The notes below the pieces were generated by a model. The model did not search any database. It was given only the letters and a program-made list of their open reading frames with translations, and had not been told where the DNA came from. This document shows, one piece after another, positions 1-11,308 of a stretch of 64,000 nucleotides of DNA. Source of the DNA: Bradysia coprophila (Eukaryota; Arthropoda; Insecta; Diptera; Sciaridae); NCBI RefSeq assembly GCF_014529535.1, contig NW_023503295.1, forward strand, positions 5,750,663 to 5,814,662, in the 5' to 3' direction. Position 1 is the stretch's first letter. Each line of letters begins with the position of its first letter. The position numbers and the translations under genes are program-made.

Positions 1-212
1 TTGTTTTGGCAGAGATGTTCACTCTTTGACAACCAATCACCGACTAATGTATGTCCTTACTTTGACAGAGATGTTTACTCTTTGACAGCTCATCCTCGAC
101 TGAATGTCCTTGATTTGGCAAGGATGTTTACTCTTTGACAGCTCATCACCAACCGAATTATGTCCTTTCTTTGGAAGAGATTCTTCGGTGTACCGTGTAC
201 TCTTCGACAGCT
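1..212. repeat. Degenerate tandem repeat, unit about 53-56 bp
   Basis: About three and a half imperfect copies of a unit containing GATGTTTACTCTTTGACAGC, recurring near positions 14, 70, 123 and 178. It continues off the left edge of the window. The rest of the 412 bp before the first gene shows no other structure. Confidence 0.75.
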
Positions 213-412
213 AGCTTGAAGTTAGTTTATACATAAACATAAATTAGAATGATATGTAAATTTTTGTATCGGGAATAGTGATTTAAGATGCTTTGGAAGT
301 TTAAGAATGAAAAATAAGCTGATTAAAATTACATTGCAAAAATTGTCAGGCAAGGGACCTGACCCACGCGAAAAGTGGGACCTAGTTGTAATAAAATAAT
401 ATTTATACTAAA

Positions 413-2981
413 ATGAAGCATTCGTTTTCTCAGTATGTTGACAAAATGAAGTTCAGCATGGTAATCTGTATAGTAAAAATATTTTTATTTGTGAAGCTAC
501 CCGTTAATTGTTCAATACAATCGATTCAGACAAGTAACTGTGAAAATAAACTAACAATGAATTGGTTGTGGAATCTCAGAAATAGCAATCGATGCCTGAA
601 TCTAATCGTGGGGACAACATTCATTCCGAAATGTATTTACGATCAAATATTTCATTCGAAATTCGTTATAAGAATGTCCGATTTGAGTGCTATCGAAGCA
701 CGTAACATTCTTACATTTTCGCCGACAAATTGTGACAATTTTTTGTTTTTTCTACAAAATCCTAATGACACTTTTGGTTTACTCAAATTTGACCGCATCA
801 GGCGATTCCTGCCCTTCTCTCAGCTATACTTAATAACGGCGAACTCTAATCGTATTGAATTTGATTCAAACAATCTTCATTATATCTATGCAAATGCATT
901 GTTTGTATTTGTCGTTACCTACGCATCGTCGAATAATTTGGATTTCCAAAGAATGGAACATGTACTGACTGGAGAAACGCTCAATTTATCTACAGTAACG
1001 AGAAAGGATGTTATTCGATATTTCGGATCATATAAAAATCATCCTTTTTTTGATACCAACTACAAAGCAAAAATATTTCGTGTCAGTCTATTCAAATGTG
1101 TTCCGTATGTAGTTTACTTACCCGATGGCACATTCGATGGCATTCAACACCGACTGCTTAGAGAAATTGCTAAAGATTGGAAAATCGAATACATTAAATG
1201 CGATTTTTCCAGCACCATAAAAGTTCCTTGGAACAAGGTACTCAGTAATGTCAACGATGAAATCAGCGATTTGGCGATGTGTTCTAACTGGATGAGCAAA
1301 CCACTCTCCCAATACGATACGAGCACTTACTTTGATTTTCAATGCGGAACATTTCTTGTACCTAAGCCGAAAATCCTAAGTCCGGCATCATATCTTTATT
1401 TGTCACTGAATGTAAATGATTGGTATGGATTTATCATGAGTTTGATTTTAATGGCTTTTTGCTTTACGATATTTACAAAAATTGGTTTAAATTTGTTTGG
1501 CTCGTGGAAAGATTTGGCTTACAATGATTTGAAGCGATCAGTGATGGACGCACTGGATATGGCCACTAACCATGGACTCAGTAAATTTCCCAAGGAAAAT
1601 TCTATGAAATTGCTAGTGTATAGGTTCGAATTCTCTTAAACACGGGAAACGTTATATCCTCAATTTAATTGCTGGATTTTTATAGCTGGCTGATCGTTAG
1701 TTTCGTAGTTGGTATTGGCTATAGTACTGGATATACAAGCCTTCTTCAAAAACCCGTATTTATGAAGCCTTTGGACACTTTAGAGCAGTTGATTCACAGT
1801 AGTAAATATCATATTTTCTTAAAATTATAAGCTATAAGCATATCACATCAAAATAAATTCAAGAATCGTAGAAAAAAAATTATCTTGTAGGTGGAAAAGC
1901 GGAGAAACATAACATACGTTACGTTACAAATGCAGAAAATTTTATTTAGCTGATTCACTCATACAAGGACAATAACAAGGACAAGAATTATACAATACAG
2001 AAACTCAAAAAAATACGCTTTATCTTTTCATTTAGATTCAACCAGATGTATCCTTGTTGTCGAGCATTTTTAATTTTTATTAGAACTTATTTTTAAAAAA
2101 ATCTAAAGTTTTAGATTCGAAAAAAAAACTTGTCCGAAATGTCCGACCTTACTGGGGGTTTCCTCGCTATCCATCTAATGAAATGGTGATTCGCGTGACC
2201 ATTTCTTTACAGCCTTGAAGTTTTCAACTAGAAAATAAATGTTAAAAAAATGTCGAAATGTTCAAGCGGATGCACATCTCTTAGTCTGATAAACATTTTC
2301 AGATCTCATCATCTTGGTGAACAATGAACAATTCGCTAAAAGTTTGATTGAAACGGGCTCAGAAAGTAACATTCAATTAGCGAAGCATATTGTTTTGGAT
2401 ACTGACACAATTGATCCATCAATTCGAGTTAAGCGTATCGATGAACAGGCAGTATTTGTTAAGGTCATCTTAAAGAACTACATCGGCGAAATCAATAATG
2501 AGACGGATCCGCAGTACAGGCTACGAATAATGAAGTCATGCATTCTGAATCAGTATACAGTCGTTGTACTAAAAAAGTACTCATTATACACGAAATACGT
2601 CAATGAAAAAATACGTGGGTATGGAGGTCAGACAGTCCATGATTATCTCTAAAGTATTTAACATTCTATTCGTTTTCTAGGCTCCAAGAAAATGGTATAC
2701 TTACTTATTGGGGATTGCCTATGGAAGGTACAAATAGCAACTTCATGCGGCTGTATTTCACCGATTCTGGCACAACACAAAATGAAGGACCGAAAAAACT
2801 TTCAATTCAAAGTTTGAGCGGGGCATTTTTGTTGTTATTAATAGGACTGTGTAGTGCTGTATTGATGTATACTTTTGAAAGAATATTTTGTTATTGGTCG
2901 GGTATAAAAGGAGAAAAGACTTACGCTTCTTCTGACAAAAACCATTTCCAATCAATGACTTCAAAACTTACCCATTTCTGA
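413..2981 (+). CDS. Divergent ionotropic receptor (IR), 4 exons
   Basis: Ligand-gated cation channel subunit of the insect chemosensory IR family, expected in the plasma membrane of sensory neurons. Exons are 413-1623, 1686-1801, 2303-2618 and 2681-2981. All introns are GT..AG (62, 501 and 62 bp) and the exons sum to 648 codons including the stop. Exon 1 carries a signal peptide, the extracellular N-terminal part, a ligand-binding half-site and M1 (about residues 337-365). Exon 2 encodes the M3 gate region, with GIGYSTGYTSLL at the SYTANLAAFL position of glutamate receptors. Exon 3 holds the second ligand-binding lobe. Exon 4 encodes M4 (LSGAFLLLLIGLCSAVLMY). The Met at 446 directly precedes the hydrophobic signal peptide and is the likelier start. 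The ligand is unknown; this is a divergent tuning IR, not a co-receptor. Splice sites are inferred from frame and consensus. Confidence 0.85.
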
Positions 2982-4357
2982 AAGTTAACTGTCTCTCAAA
3001 GTCATAAAGAGTGTTATGATGAAAGAGAAGAAGATATTTTGACAAGTACCCCAAGGCAAGTTATAATAACTACTCACAGTCAAAATATGTAAACACTGAA
3101 GAAGGTAATGCTCAGTTACGCACGGATCCCTACTTCAAGTGAATTTAGTTTAGTAATATTCACGGGCACTGCAGTTTTCCGTTCCAACAAATCATCTACT
3201 AGCATATTAGTTTAGCTGTAAAATACTATTATATTTTCATTTGTATTTGTAGGAATACTAAAATATTTGTCACAAAATGTTCACTGCTTTGATTGAAAGC
3301 GGATGATGTATGACCAAAAACCTTCAAAACATGAAAAGTTTGTCACACTTTATTTATTACTTGATAATCTGCAACTTTTCACCTGTGAATCTTGATTGTT
3401 TAGCATATTGGTGCTTACAGGCAATGGAAATAGTTAAATATAGATCATTCTGATTATATTGCGGGAATTTTTTTAAATTAAAAAACCTTTATTAAATACA
3501 CTAAAAATTACACTGCACAGGGAACAAACACTATTGTGAACTTTATAACCGAATTTTACTTTACAAGCGAATTAAAAAAAAAAACTTTTTGCACCAGAAT
3601 CACGAATTAATCACTTGAAACACCTCTTACTATTAAAAATAATTAATAAAAACACAAATCGAAAAATATCAGCAATATTTTGGTATGAATAGGTTGTGAT
3701 TTTTGCCATTGTAAGAAGAAGAAGAATGACGTTTCAGGTCTATGACGCTCAGTAAATACACAATTTGTGAAACTATTTATGTTTCAGGATGTAGTATACG
3801 TTGAATAAATTGGTTTATTGAGTCTATATCTCAATTTCAATAGATCATTGAAGTGAAAAACAAAAAGAAAATGTTGACATTGGCGCTGGCGATCAGTTTC
3901 GACGGTCAAACCATGAACTTTCATCACAACCCATTCATAGACGATTTTCGACGTTCGAATCGTATTCGATGTTGTCTGCGCCGTTATTAAATTTGACTTC
4001 GTAAGGGACTGCTGCAAGCAATTTTAATGAGAGATAGTACAAGTTTAATACAATAATAAGTATAAACAATAACAAAACTTATTTCAAAAAATTGGAAGAC
4101 TGTCATTTAAAAAAAAATTGATTTAAAACTTCAAGCGTTCGGTGCAAATTTTCGTGATCTGACTCTTAAACTCCAAGTGGATAAGCAATGTGATTAGATA
4201 ATCGAACTTTGATCCTTCTGAACCGTTAGTTGCAAAGCAGTCAATCAATTTGAAATAGTCAATCGTCACTACTGATAAAAAACGTTTAAAATATTATCGA
4301 ATCAAAGACAATTCTTCAGTGTGCTCACAAAATTCACTGTAATATTTAAAACTCATC
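2982..4357. other. Intergenic, no gene seen
   Basis: AT-rich DNA between the ionotropic receptor and the secreted-protein gene. I see no open frame with splice sites or family resemblance and no clear repeat. The segment just before 4358 presumably holds the promoter of the next gene. Confidence 0.5.
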
Positions 4358-4695
4358 ATGCGACAATTAATTTTGATTTTGGTCATTTTAGGAGTATTTT
4401 CTACAAGTAAGTTCAACCACGATAAGTTATTACATAGACATTATTGAGTCGAAGTTCTATCATTTACAGATGCAACTGCTGTCAACTGGGATGGACTACG
4501 AGGTACTATAATGCTATTATTTAACGAAGTTAAACCTAAAGCTCAAATCTGCACTATTGCGTATGAAGTTACATAGTGTGCGAAAAAGAACCTACATTGG
4601 TAGATACAACGCTTTTTGCAATTGACACTTCAGATACACTGTAGATGGCGTCAATTTTCTATGAAAAAGCAAATATCATGAGTTATCATCGCATT

Positions 4696-4729
<34 letters not shown>

Positions 4730-6393
4730 TCAAACTCTCTACTGTAAGACTTACTTTCTTTTTTTCTCTGAACTTGCCTTATAACTATTCTTAACTAGTT
4801 TTTTTTGTGGATATAAGTGAATATCGAATTCCGTAAAGCGCTACTAAGTACCTGATCTGTGATTTAAACTGTGACGTTCTCATGTTTTGACCTTTTTCTT
4901 TTCCTCATTTCTATTGACGAGTCAATTTACTCTTGATTATTAATTGTTTCTACGACGTTTTTATTTTATTTTTACTTTATTCTTTGTAATAACGTTTTTC
5001 CTCCTCGTCTTTGCTGATATATTTATTTTTATTAATTCTTGATTGTATAATGTCTAAAACTTTTTTTTTTTAGTTACATTTGGACCGGTAAGATCGTTTC
5101 CGTGACCGTAATTACGATGATTTACTGTATTGCATTTATGTTACTGTTTCTTTATACTTAATTAGGCGCCAAATGAAGTCTTTTTTGCAAAAATGCCAAG
5201 AACTGCAAACGAAGCGGTAAATCGGATTTTATTAATTGTTTTAGGCGCTCTTATAAAAAAAAATCGTACTACAGGCTACAGAAGGATGGTACTCAGTTAG
5301 TACAACTTGTGAAAATTCTGGACAGTATGCGGGGTTCAGATACCGATTGCGAAACGATAACAGCATTAATTTACTTTTCGATAGAAATGGAATAATCGCT
5401 GGAATTCAGGCACTAGTGAGTATAACTAAATTCAAGTTGAATATTGAATGGAAAATCAATTGGGAAGCTTTGATCAACAGTTGCCACATGATGAAATTAT
5501 GAGTCCCAACAATCGATATCGTTATGACTTGGTTCCAATGTTTCGTAACGAAACAATTGCTGGTCGCCCTTACGTAGTTTTGACAGCATACTTTGTTCGC
5601 CCAGGTATCTTAGGCAACTTAACTATTTTTTAAAGTAACGCTAAATCCACTCCAAACAACTACACATTCTCAGACTTGATTTGCACCACTGGCCGAACTG
5701 TTCAGGATTTCATGAACCAAGGAACTGGAACGGGTCTTTGGTTCCAGAATGGTTCAGGTCCAAATGTCCTGATAAATGTGCCACGTATGCGTGCTGCCGC
5801 TTCTCAATTAGGCTGGACGGATTGTGAATGTTTTCCAGGGATGGGACTTCACAACTTTTACGAAGTGAGCGCAAGATTTTCAGACCTGCTAAATAAACAT
5901 TTGACAGATTCTCATTCAAAAATGATCAGGTCCACAGATGGCACGAAACGAACTGTGACCGTGTTCAACCAACACAAATCACTTTCAATTTAGATGAAGA
6001 AATGACTGGATTTGTTTTCCAAATTAGTGGCCCTTCAACTGCTGCTCGTTTCGAATCTCCACCAAATGCGGCCCTTTATGTAAGCTACAAAATTCAAAAT
6101 ACACGCGCGGAAAAGTGAAAGCCAACGCATTCTTTGATTTGAAAAGTGTTGTGCTTTGTAAAAGATTTCACATGTATGTGTAACAAGTGAACAGTCGAGT
6201 TGAAGACCATATCGTTGATGGATACCTTTTTATCTCGACTTAATAGATTTTTTTTCTTTTACTGATATTACAGGCGATTATTGGCCCTGAAAGAATTCCA
6301 CAATGCATCATTGATAAGAATACCGAATTCGGATTTTCGAGTATCCACGTTTACATGATCGATCAACCCTGGACACTTGGATGTACTAGATAA
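4358..6393 (+). CDS. Small secreted protein of unknown function, 9 exons
   Basis: Exons: 4358-4406, 4470-4502, 5074-5087, 5166-5216, 5275-5415, 5481-5604, 5674-5864, 5930-6079, 6274-6393. All junctions are GT..AG and the exons sum to 291 codons including the stop (290 aa). The first exon is a classical signal peptide (MRQLILILVILGVFS), so the product should be secreted or lumenal. Recognisable blocks are GQYAGFRYRLRN, IAGRPYVVLTAYF, GTGLWFQNG, GWTDCECFPGMGLHNFYE, VHRWHETNCD and a C-terminal QPWTLGC. Scattered cysteines suggest disulfides. The block pattern looks like a conserved protein family, but I cannot name it or its function. Exon 3 is only 14 nt, which makes automatic annotation likely to break here. 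Intron 2 contains a CT microsatellite. Confidence 0.75.
4691..4736. repeat. CT microsatellite in intron 2
   Basis: A run of CT dinucleotides with one A interruption inside the second intron of the secreted-protein gene. Confidence 0.9.
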
Positions 6394-6425
6394 GTTTTAT
6401 TTTATTATTCGTTTATAGCGATCTG

Positions 6426-6431
6426 AATAAA
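6426..6431 (+). promoter_or_regulatory. Polyadenylation signal AATAAA
   Basis: AATAAA lies 33 bp after the stop codon of the secreted-protein gene and supports the chosen 3' end. Confidence 0.6.
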
Positions 6432-7629
6432 GCTCAGTCAACTCAACACTAGTTTTTTTTGCCAAAATTCTCTTCTATAGAAAAAATTCTCCTGCGTTAT
6501 GAATTGCGTGAATATGCCCTGGAATATGCAAAAATAAAGAAAAAAAAGGGGAAAACCTCAAAAAGTTGAAATAAATAATTTGCAAGACAATTTTTGAAAT
6601 AAGTAAATTTAGAAGCATAATTTCAGACGATTTCTTTTACGGAAACAAACCAGGCAGGAGAATTTGATTTGACAAAAAAATTAATTCAATTTATGTCAGT
6701 GTTCATTTTCATTCCTTATTTGACCCTAGGTCTCTTATTTGACTTTTCAAAAATAAACCACTCCTGTCTGGTTCACTTTACTTTTCCGTGGGAAAACTAA
6801 TCCGAACTGACAACCCTAATAAGTTGGCAAATGGACGTTTTTTCTCTGAAGATAAATTAAATTATTTCCTTGAGTGAAAGTCTCTATAGCAAAAAACATT
6901 GTTTACAGTATCCGCTTGCCATTACTTTTGAAGTGTCTGAATATACACTACTATACTGTGTAATGAAATTACAAGCGGACAATGTCCGATTGTTGGACCC
7001 CTAATTTTGTAAACAATGTGTGTGCGGTTGCTGCCTCTGTCTTACGAATGACTAGATTGTGTCTGACGGAAATGGTGGAATCAATTCCATTTATGTCCAC
7101 GAGGTCACGATGAAAAAAGATCGAATTTCCTATAACTGGAAACCAGAAAGGTGTTCAAACATGGTGTTACCATCATAAACGAAGTTTTGCATCTACTATA
7201 AAAATTTGTTACATTTTATTTTATTTTTAAAAGGAATAGTAGATTACTATAACTGGGCTGCCGCCCTCGGATACTTTTACTCACCTGGATACGAGATAAC
7301 TTGTTACTTCCCAGTTATAGTATGCTATTTTACCTTACGAGGGTGGTAAACGCTTTGTCCTAGGGTAGTAATGGCCTCATTACTTTCCTAGTAAGGTAAA
7401 ATCATATTGTTAGACAGCGAAAAAATAATCCCTCCAATATTATTTCCTTTTATGCACTTTAACTGACTCGAATCGAAGACCTTGATTAAAGTTATACGAG
7501 ATGTGTTGAGTCGATTTAAAATAGAGGACAATGCTATGATGGACCATCATTGATGGTGTCATTCATTGTGTCTTTTTTTGTTATGAGGAAATTGGAGAAA
7601 TTACCATCAGTCAAGAAACCCTAAAGGGC

Positions 7630-7890
7630 AAATGTGACGCAAGTCCTTGTGTACTTACAAAATAACTGATATCACTGACGGTGACGCATTCTGCGCCTGT
7701 ACGCAAAAGTTTCATCAATAAAAATTTGAGTCAAAAAATTTTTAGAAAGAAAATAACACCAAAAAAAAACCATCACAAGTGGCAGATGTTGAGGAAACAA
7801 AAACTGTTAAAACATGGAAGAAATAGGTCCCGAAAGAATAGAATTCAAACGGAAGAAAGCCGAATCATTCCGATGTTAAACGTTTAAGAG
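7630..7890 (+). mobile_element. Partial copy of the TGACGCAAGTCC element family
   Basis: Starts GTGACGCAAGTCC, then a GATATCA core, then GTGACGCATTC, followed by sequence aligning loosely with 46965-47120 (shared CAGATGTTGAG and ACTGTTAA). It looks like one arm plus internal sequence of the element seen nearly entire at 46893-47297. It has no coding capacity that I can support. Confidence 0.5.
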
Positions 7891-8142
7891 TTGCGAAAGA
7901 GAACTTTACCATAGGAACCAACTAACGAACGAACAAACGCAGAAAATTTCAGATATCTGAAAACACAAAATTTGGAATTTTTCATTAAAAAAACGACAAT
8001 TTTGAAATTCGCGACCACAAATCTTAACCGATTTTGACGTGTGATAGGTGATGGATGCTCAGATTACAACTATCAAAAAATCAAAAAGTGTTATCATTTT
8101 TTGTCGTATGATTTTTTACAATTTATTATCGTCAGCACGAAT

Positions 8143-9240
8143 TTAGTCACAACTTTCATCATTAATATAAACTGCGTCTCCAATTGAAACCGATCCTGCG
8201 ATTCGTACACCCATTTGAATACCAATAACAGGAGGCTCATTCGGTAATATTGTTCGAGTTTTGACTAGAGTTTTTAATGGCTCACCTTCTGGGTGACGTT
8301 GACCAGTCTCTGGATTTATGTTAGTCAAAATGCATCTGCGAAAAAGAATAAAACAATCTCACATGTCCTGGCTTGAATAAATAACAATTTTCACCTTGTA
8401 CAAGGCTTCAAAACGCGGAAAACTACATTGTCTCCAATGCGAACCCACTTCCAACTATCTTCATCGTAAGCTGCAGGACCTTCTATTAATAGATTAGGCC
8501 GGAATTGCAACGGCGTCACCGGATGATCCAGTTCAGAGTTTAGCTTATCCACCGATCCTTGATTGATCAGCATGTAGCTAGTTTTGTCATGATAACTTCC
8601 GGCGTCTTCATCACGGTATGCTTTATATTTTCGGTCCGGTTTGTATATACCTTTTGTCGAATATTTATGTGGATAAAATGATAAACGGAAAATACCTGGC
8701 TGACCAACTATGGATTCAGATAGCCAATCAGCCACATGGTCACCAGCATCGATTCCAACTACTTTCGAATACCAGCATTCTATCTCAAATTTCGGTGGCC
8801 GTTTTCTTAACTCATCCAAATTTAAATTGTAATTCGGTCGTCCAGGTGCTGACAAAATCAGTTGGTTACCTTCAACTTTAGGTTGAATAAGTAACATATT
8901 CGGATAGACTCGTGCAGTCACTTGTTTGTTGTTTCGTGATATAATGAATCCACGATCAACTAGCTCATCACACTCAACACCAAGCATGTGACACTTAAAT
9001 GAGTTACACTTGATTGGCGCGCATGATTTTACCGGGAAAAAATTTAGGTCACTGATTTTGCCCACCTTTCTCCATCTGGAATTGACAATAGGCGAGTTAA
9101 AATTGAAATCTTCCGGTTGGAATTGTCTTACTTGTTTGGAATCGGTTCAGTCCTATTTCTAGCATAGAAATATGCTAAGCCAGCTGCCGCTGCTGTTCCC
9201 ACTACCACAGCAGTACCGACAATCACTTTCGTTTGTTGAT
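8143..9240 (-). CDS. mARC: Mitochondrial amidoxime reducing component (MOSC family), 5' exon missing
   Basis: Molybdenum-cofactor enzyme of the mARC/MOSC1-2 family. With cytochrome b5 and its reductase, family members reduce N-hydroxylated substrates at the outer mitochondrial membrane. Coding exons read on the minus strand: 9132-9240, 8395-9075, 8143-8335. Introns are 56 and 59 bp, GT..AG, and phases match. The first listed exon encodes a membrane anchor (VIVGTAVVVGTAAAAGLAYF) followed by Arg/Asn. The middle exon holds the MOSC N-terminal beta-barrel domain and most of the MOSC domain (FFPVKSC near its start). The KPCTRCILTNI motif, split by the last intron, contains the cysteine that coordinates molybdenum in the family. 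The protein ends near the usual mARC C-terminus. The exon with the start Met should lie upstream (above 9240) but I could not identify it. Confidence 0.9.
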
Positions 9241-9398
9241 CTACACAATAAACAAACAAAATTTATTTACAATGGGGAAATATAAGAAGTTACATATTTA
9301 ATGTTATTTATCTGTCTAGAACGATAATCTCGAGCTTATCCCTCTAGGGAGTTTTTGTTTATCTCGATATATCTGTTCTCGAGAGATAAAATATGATA

Positions 9399-9507
9399 TG
9401 CACCTATTGCCAGACTGTTATTTTGACGTGTAGGCATTATGACCCACGCCTTCGGCTAGGGCAATAATGTCCTACACGTCAAAATACCAATCTTGGCAAC
9501 AGGTGCA
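9399..9507. mobile_element. Foldback MITE with GC-rich tip
   Basis: Two arms of about 48 bp, centred on TATTTTGACGTGTAGG, are inverted copies of each other and are separated by the short GC-rich tip ACGCCTTCGGCT. This is typical of a non-autonomous hairpin element; no coding capacity. Confidence 0.8.
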
Positions 9508-9634
9508 TAATATATATTATCGCATACGCGGTGTGATTCCCCGAAAAAATGATTCACCTAGGATATATAAACAAACATTATACTTCTGTAAATTGTCAAA
9601 GTGTCATTCGCATATCTTGTTGTCTCGTTTTCGC

Positions 9635-9692
9635 TTATCACGTATGACAAGCCGTCTCGGCAAGCCTCGACCGCTTTGTCATACGTGCATAA
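9635..9692. repeat. Short foldback
   Basis: Arms TTATCACGTATGACAA and TTGTCATACGTGCATAA flank a GC-rich centre (GTCTCGGCAAGCCTCGACC). Confidence 0.65.
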
Positions 9693-10190
9693 TATTTATA
9701 ATTCTTCTTAATCCACAACTATAATAGAGTCCCTAAATTCAAATTTGATTCACTCAGCCTACACGCACATAATGTGACATTAATGGCGCTACTGTCATGC
9801 CTTCAAAATCAAGGTTCTGAAAGAACCAAGTTAAGACACCCACGAAGTCAGAATTTGTGTTCTTTTTATTCTATTCTCTTCTGTTTTTAATTACGAAACA
9901 CAATAAATTAATGTTTCTTGTAGGCATGTTCGATAATTCATTCGATTGATAAAATATCGATTATTTCTTAGAAATCGATTACAGTTATGAAAAGATACGT
10001 ATTAGCACTATTTTGTTTTCACATCTTTTATTCAATCCACAAAATTTCCCAGCAATGATTTTGAATAATTTTGTGTATGTTGTCCCAGACTACATTTCTT
10101 ACGACGCGCAAATAGACTTCTTGTTTGGAATGTCAACCTGATAAAAACTTTTTTTTTCTTTAAGTTGACATTTTAAACAAACTATAATGA

Positions 10191-11308
10191 ATGCGTTCCT
10201 CGAAGGCGTTTTTGTTAGGTGATCGCTTGAGAGCTGTTGACGAGATTTTCCGTTCAACTCTCGAAGCCATTGCGAATGTGAAGATGTCTGATTTTTCTTG
10301 GGACCAGGCTTCTCTTCCTTTATGCTTTGGAGGTATAGGTGTTAGGAAAGTTGAGGATATTGCGATGCCAGCTTATCTGTCGTCTGTTTATTCTACTTTA
10401 GAACTATCGAGTGAGATATTGAGAAAGTTTAGTTTTCAGGTAATCGAAACTAGTGTTTTGGAATTAATTGAGGAAATACCTCGAGATTTTGTTCCAGAAG
10501 GTGACGATAAGAAGAAGAAGCAAAAGAATTGGGATCTGCCGATGATTAAGAGTAAATTCGATGAGATGTTTGACTCCAGCGAACCTGTTGCTCGTGCAAG
10601 ACTACTTGCATCATCAACCAAAGAATCTTCAAAGTGGTTGCAAGTAGTTCCATCGAGCCAATTGGGTTTGCTATTGGATAACAACTCTGCTAGAATTGCT
10701 GTTGGTCTTCGTTTAGGTTCTGGTTTATGCGAGGAACATAAGTGTGTTTGTGGTGGAATGGTTCAAAAGGATGGCTTACACGGCTTATCATGCAAAATGA
10801 AAATTAAAAAAATTGCTGCGCATGATGAAGTCAACAAAGTTTTTTCTCATGCATTTTCTTCAGCAGGATTTCCAACCATGTTACAACCGCCAGGTATGTC
10901 TAGAGATGATGGTAAAAGACCTGATGGAATGACCCTGATTCCATGGAGTCATGGTAAATCTCTTATTTGGGATGTAACCATAAGAGATACATTGGCGCCT
11001 TCATACATTAATGAATCTAGCAAGAAACAGCGGTCGATTGCGGACAACGCAGAAAGATTTAAACACAATCATTATAAGCGTTTAAAAGAAAATTATTTGT
11101 TTACTCCTCTAGCTTTCGAGACTTTAGGCTGTATGGGACCTGAAACAAAGAAATTCATTGAGGAAAAATTATAAAGGCCACTTCAGGGGAACCGCGATCA
11201 ATGGATTATTTATTGCAGAAAATTTCAATTGCGATACAAAGAGGCAACGCTGCGTGTATTTTGGGGACTTTGGGAACGGATAGAGTAGATGATTTTTATG
11301 TTTTGTAA
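10191..11308 (+). pseudogene. 5'-truncated, frameshifted non-LTR retrotransposon tail with RLE-like nuclease
   Basis: The open frame 10191-11174 (327 aa) resembles the part after the reverse transcriptase in a widespread invertebrate non-LTR polyprotein. In order: a conserved SLPLCFGGIGVR block (residues 41-52), a zinc-binding-type cluster (C180, C187, H197, C201, H211) and a PD-(D/E)XK-like motif with KRPDG at 242-246, W252 and WDVT at 260-263. The last pattern recalls the restriction-like endonuclease of early-branching LINEs. The frame stops at 11172, but the conserved C-terminal block (SGEPRS..., QRGNAA..LGT) continues in another frame at 11174-11308, so a frameshift broke the gene. No reverse transcriptase lies upstream. 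A short hairpin (GGCTGC/GCAGCC) and AATAAA at 11381 follow. Assignment to a named clade is not certain. Confidence 0.7.

Larger units (their letters stand above)
6394..8142. other. Intergenic, several small inverted-repeat elements
   Basis: No gene is seen. Imperfect foldbacks occur at about 6633-6793 (arms around AACCAGGCAGGAG), 6896-7021 (arms around ACATTGTTTACA) and 7248-7402 (two pairs of arms, CCCAGTTATA and TTTTACCTTAC). A partial copy of the GACGCAAGTCC repeat family occupies about 7630-7890. Confidence 0.6.
9241..10190. other. Intergenic, two foldback elements, unlocated first exon of the mARC gene
   Basis: No open coding segment is recognisable. The segment holds foldbacks at 9399-9507 and 9635-9692 and presumably the missing first exon and promoter of the MOSC gene. 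Confidence 0.45.

Noticed and set aside
7681..7887. Lys/Arg-rich open frame of about 68 codons
   Set aside because: Lies in a degenerate repeat copy and owes its composition to A-rich sequence.
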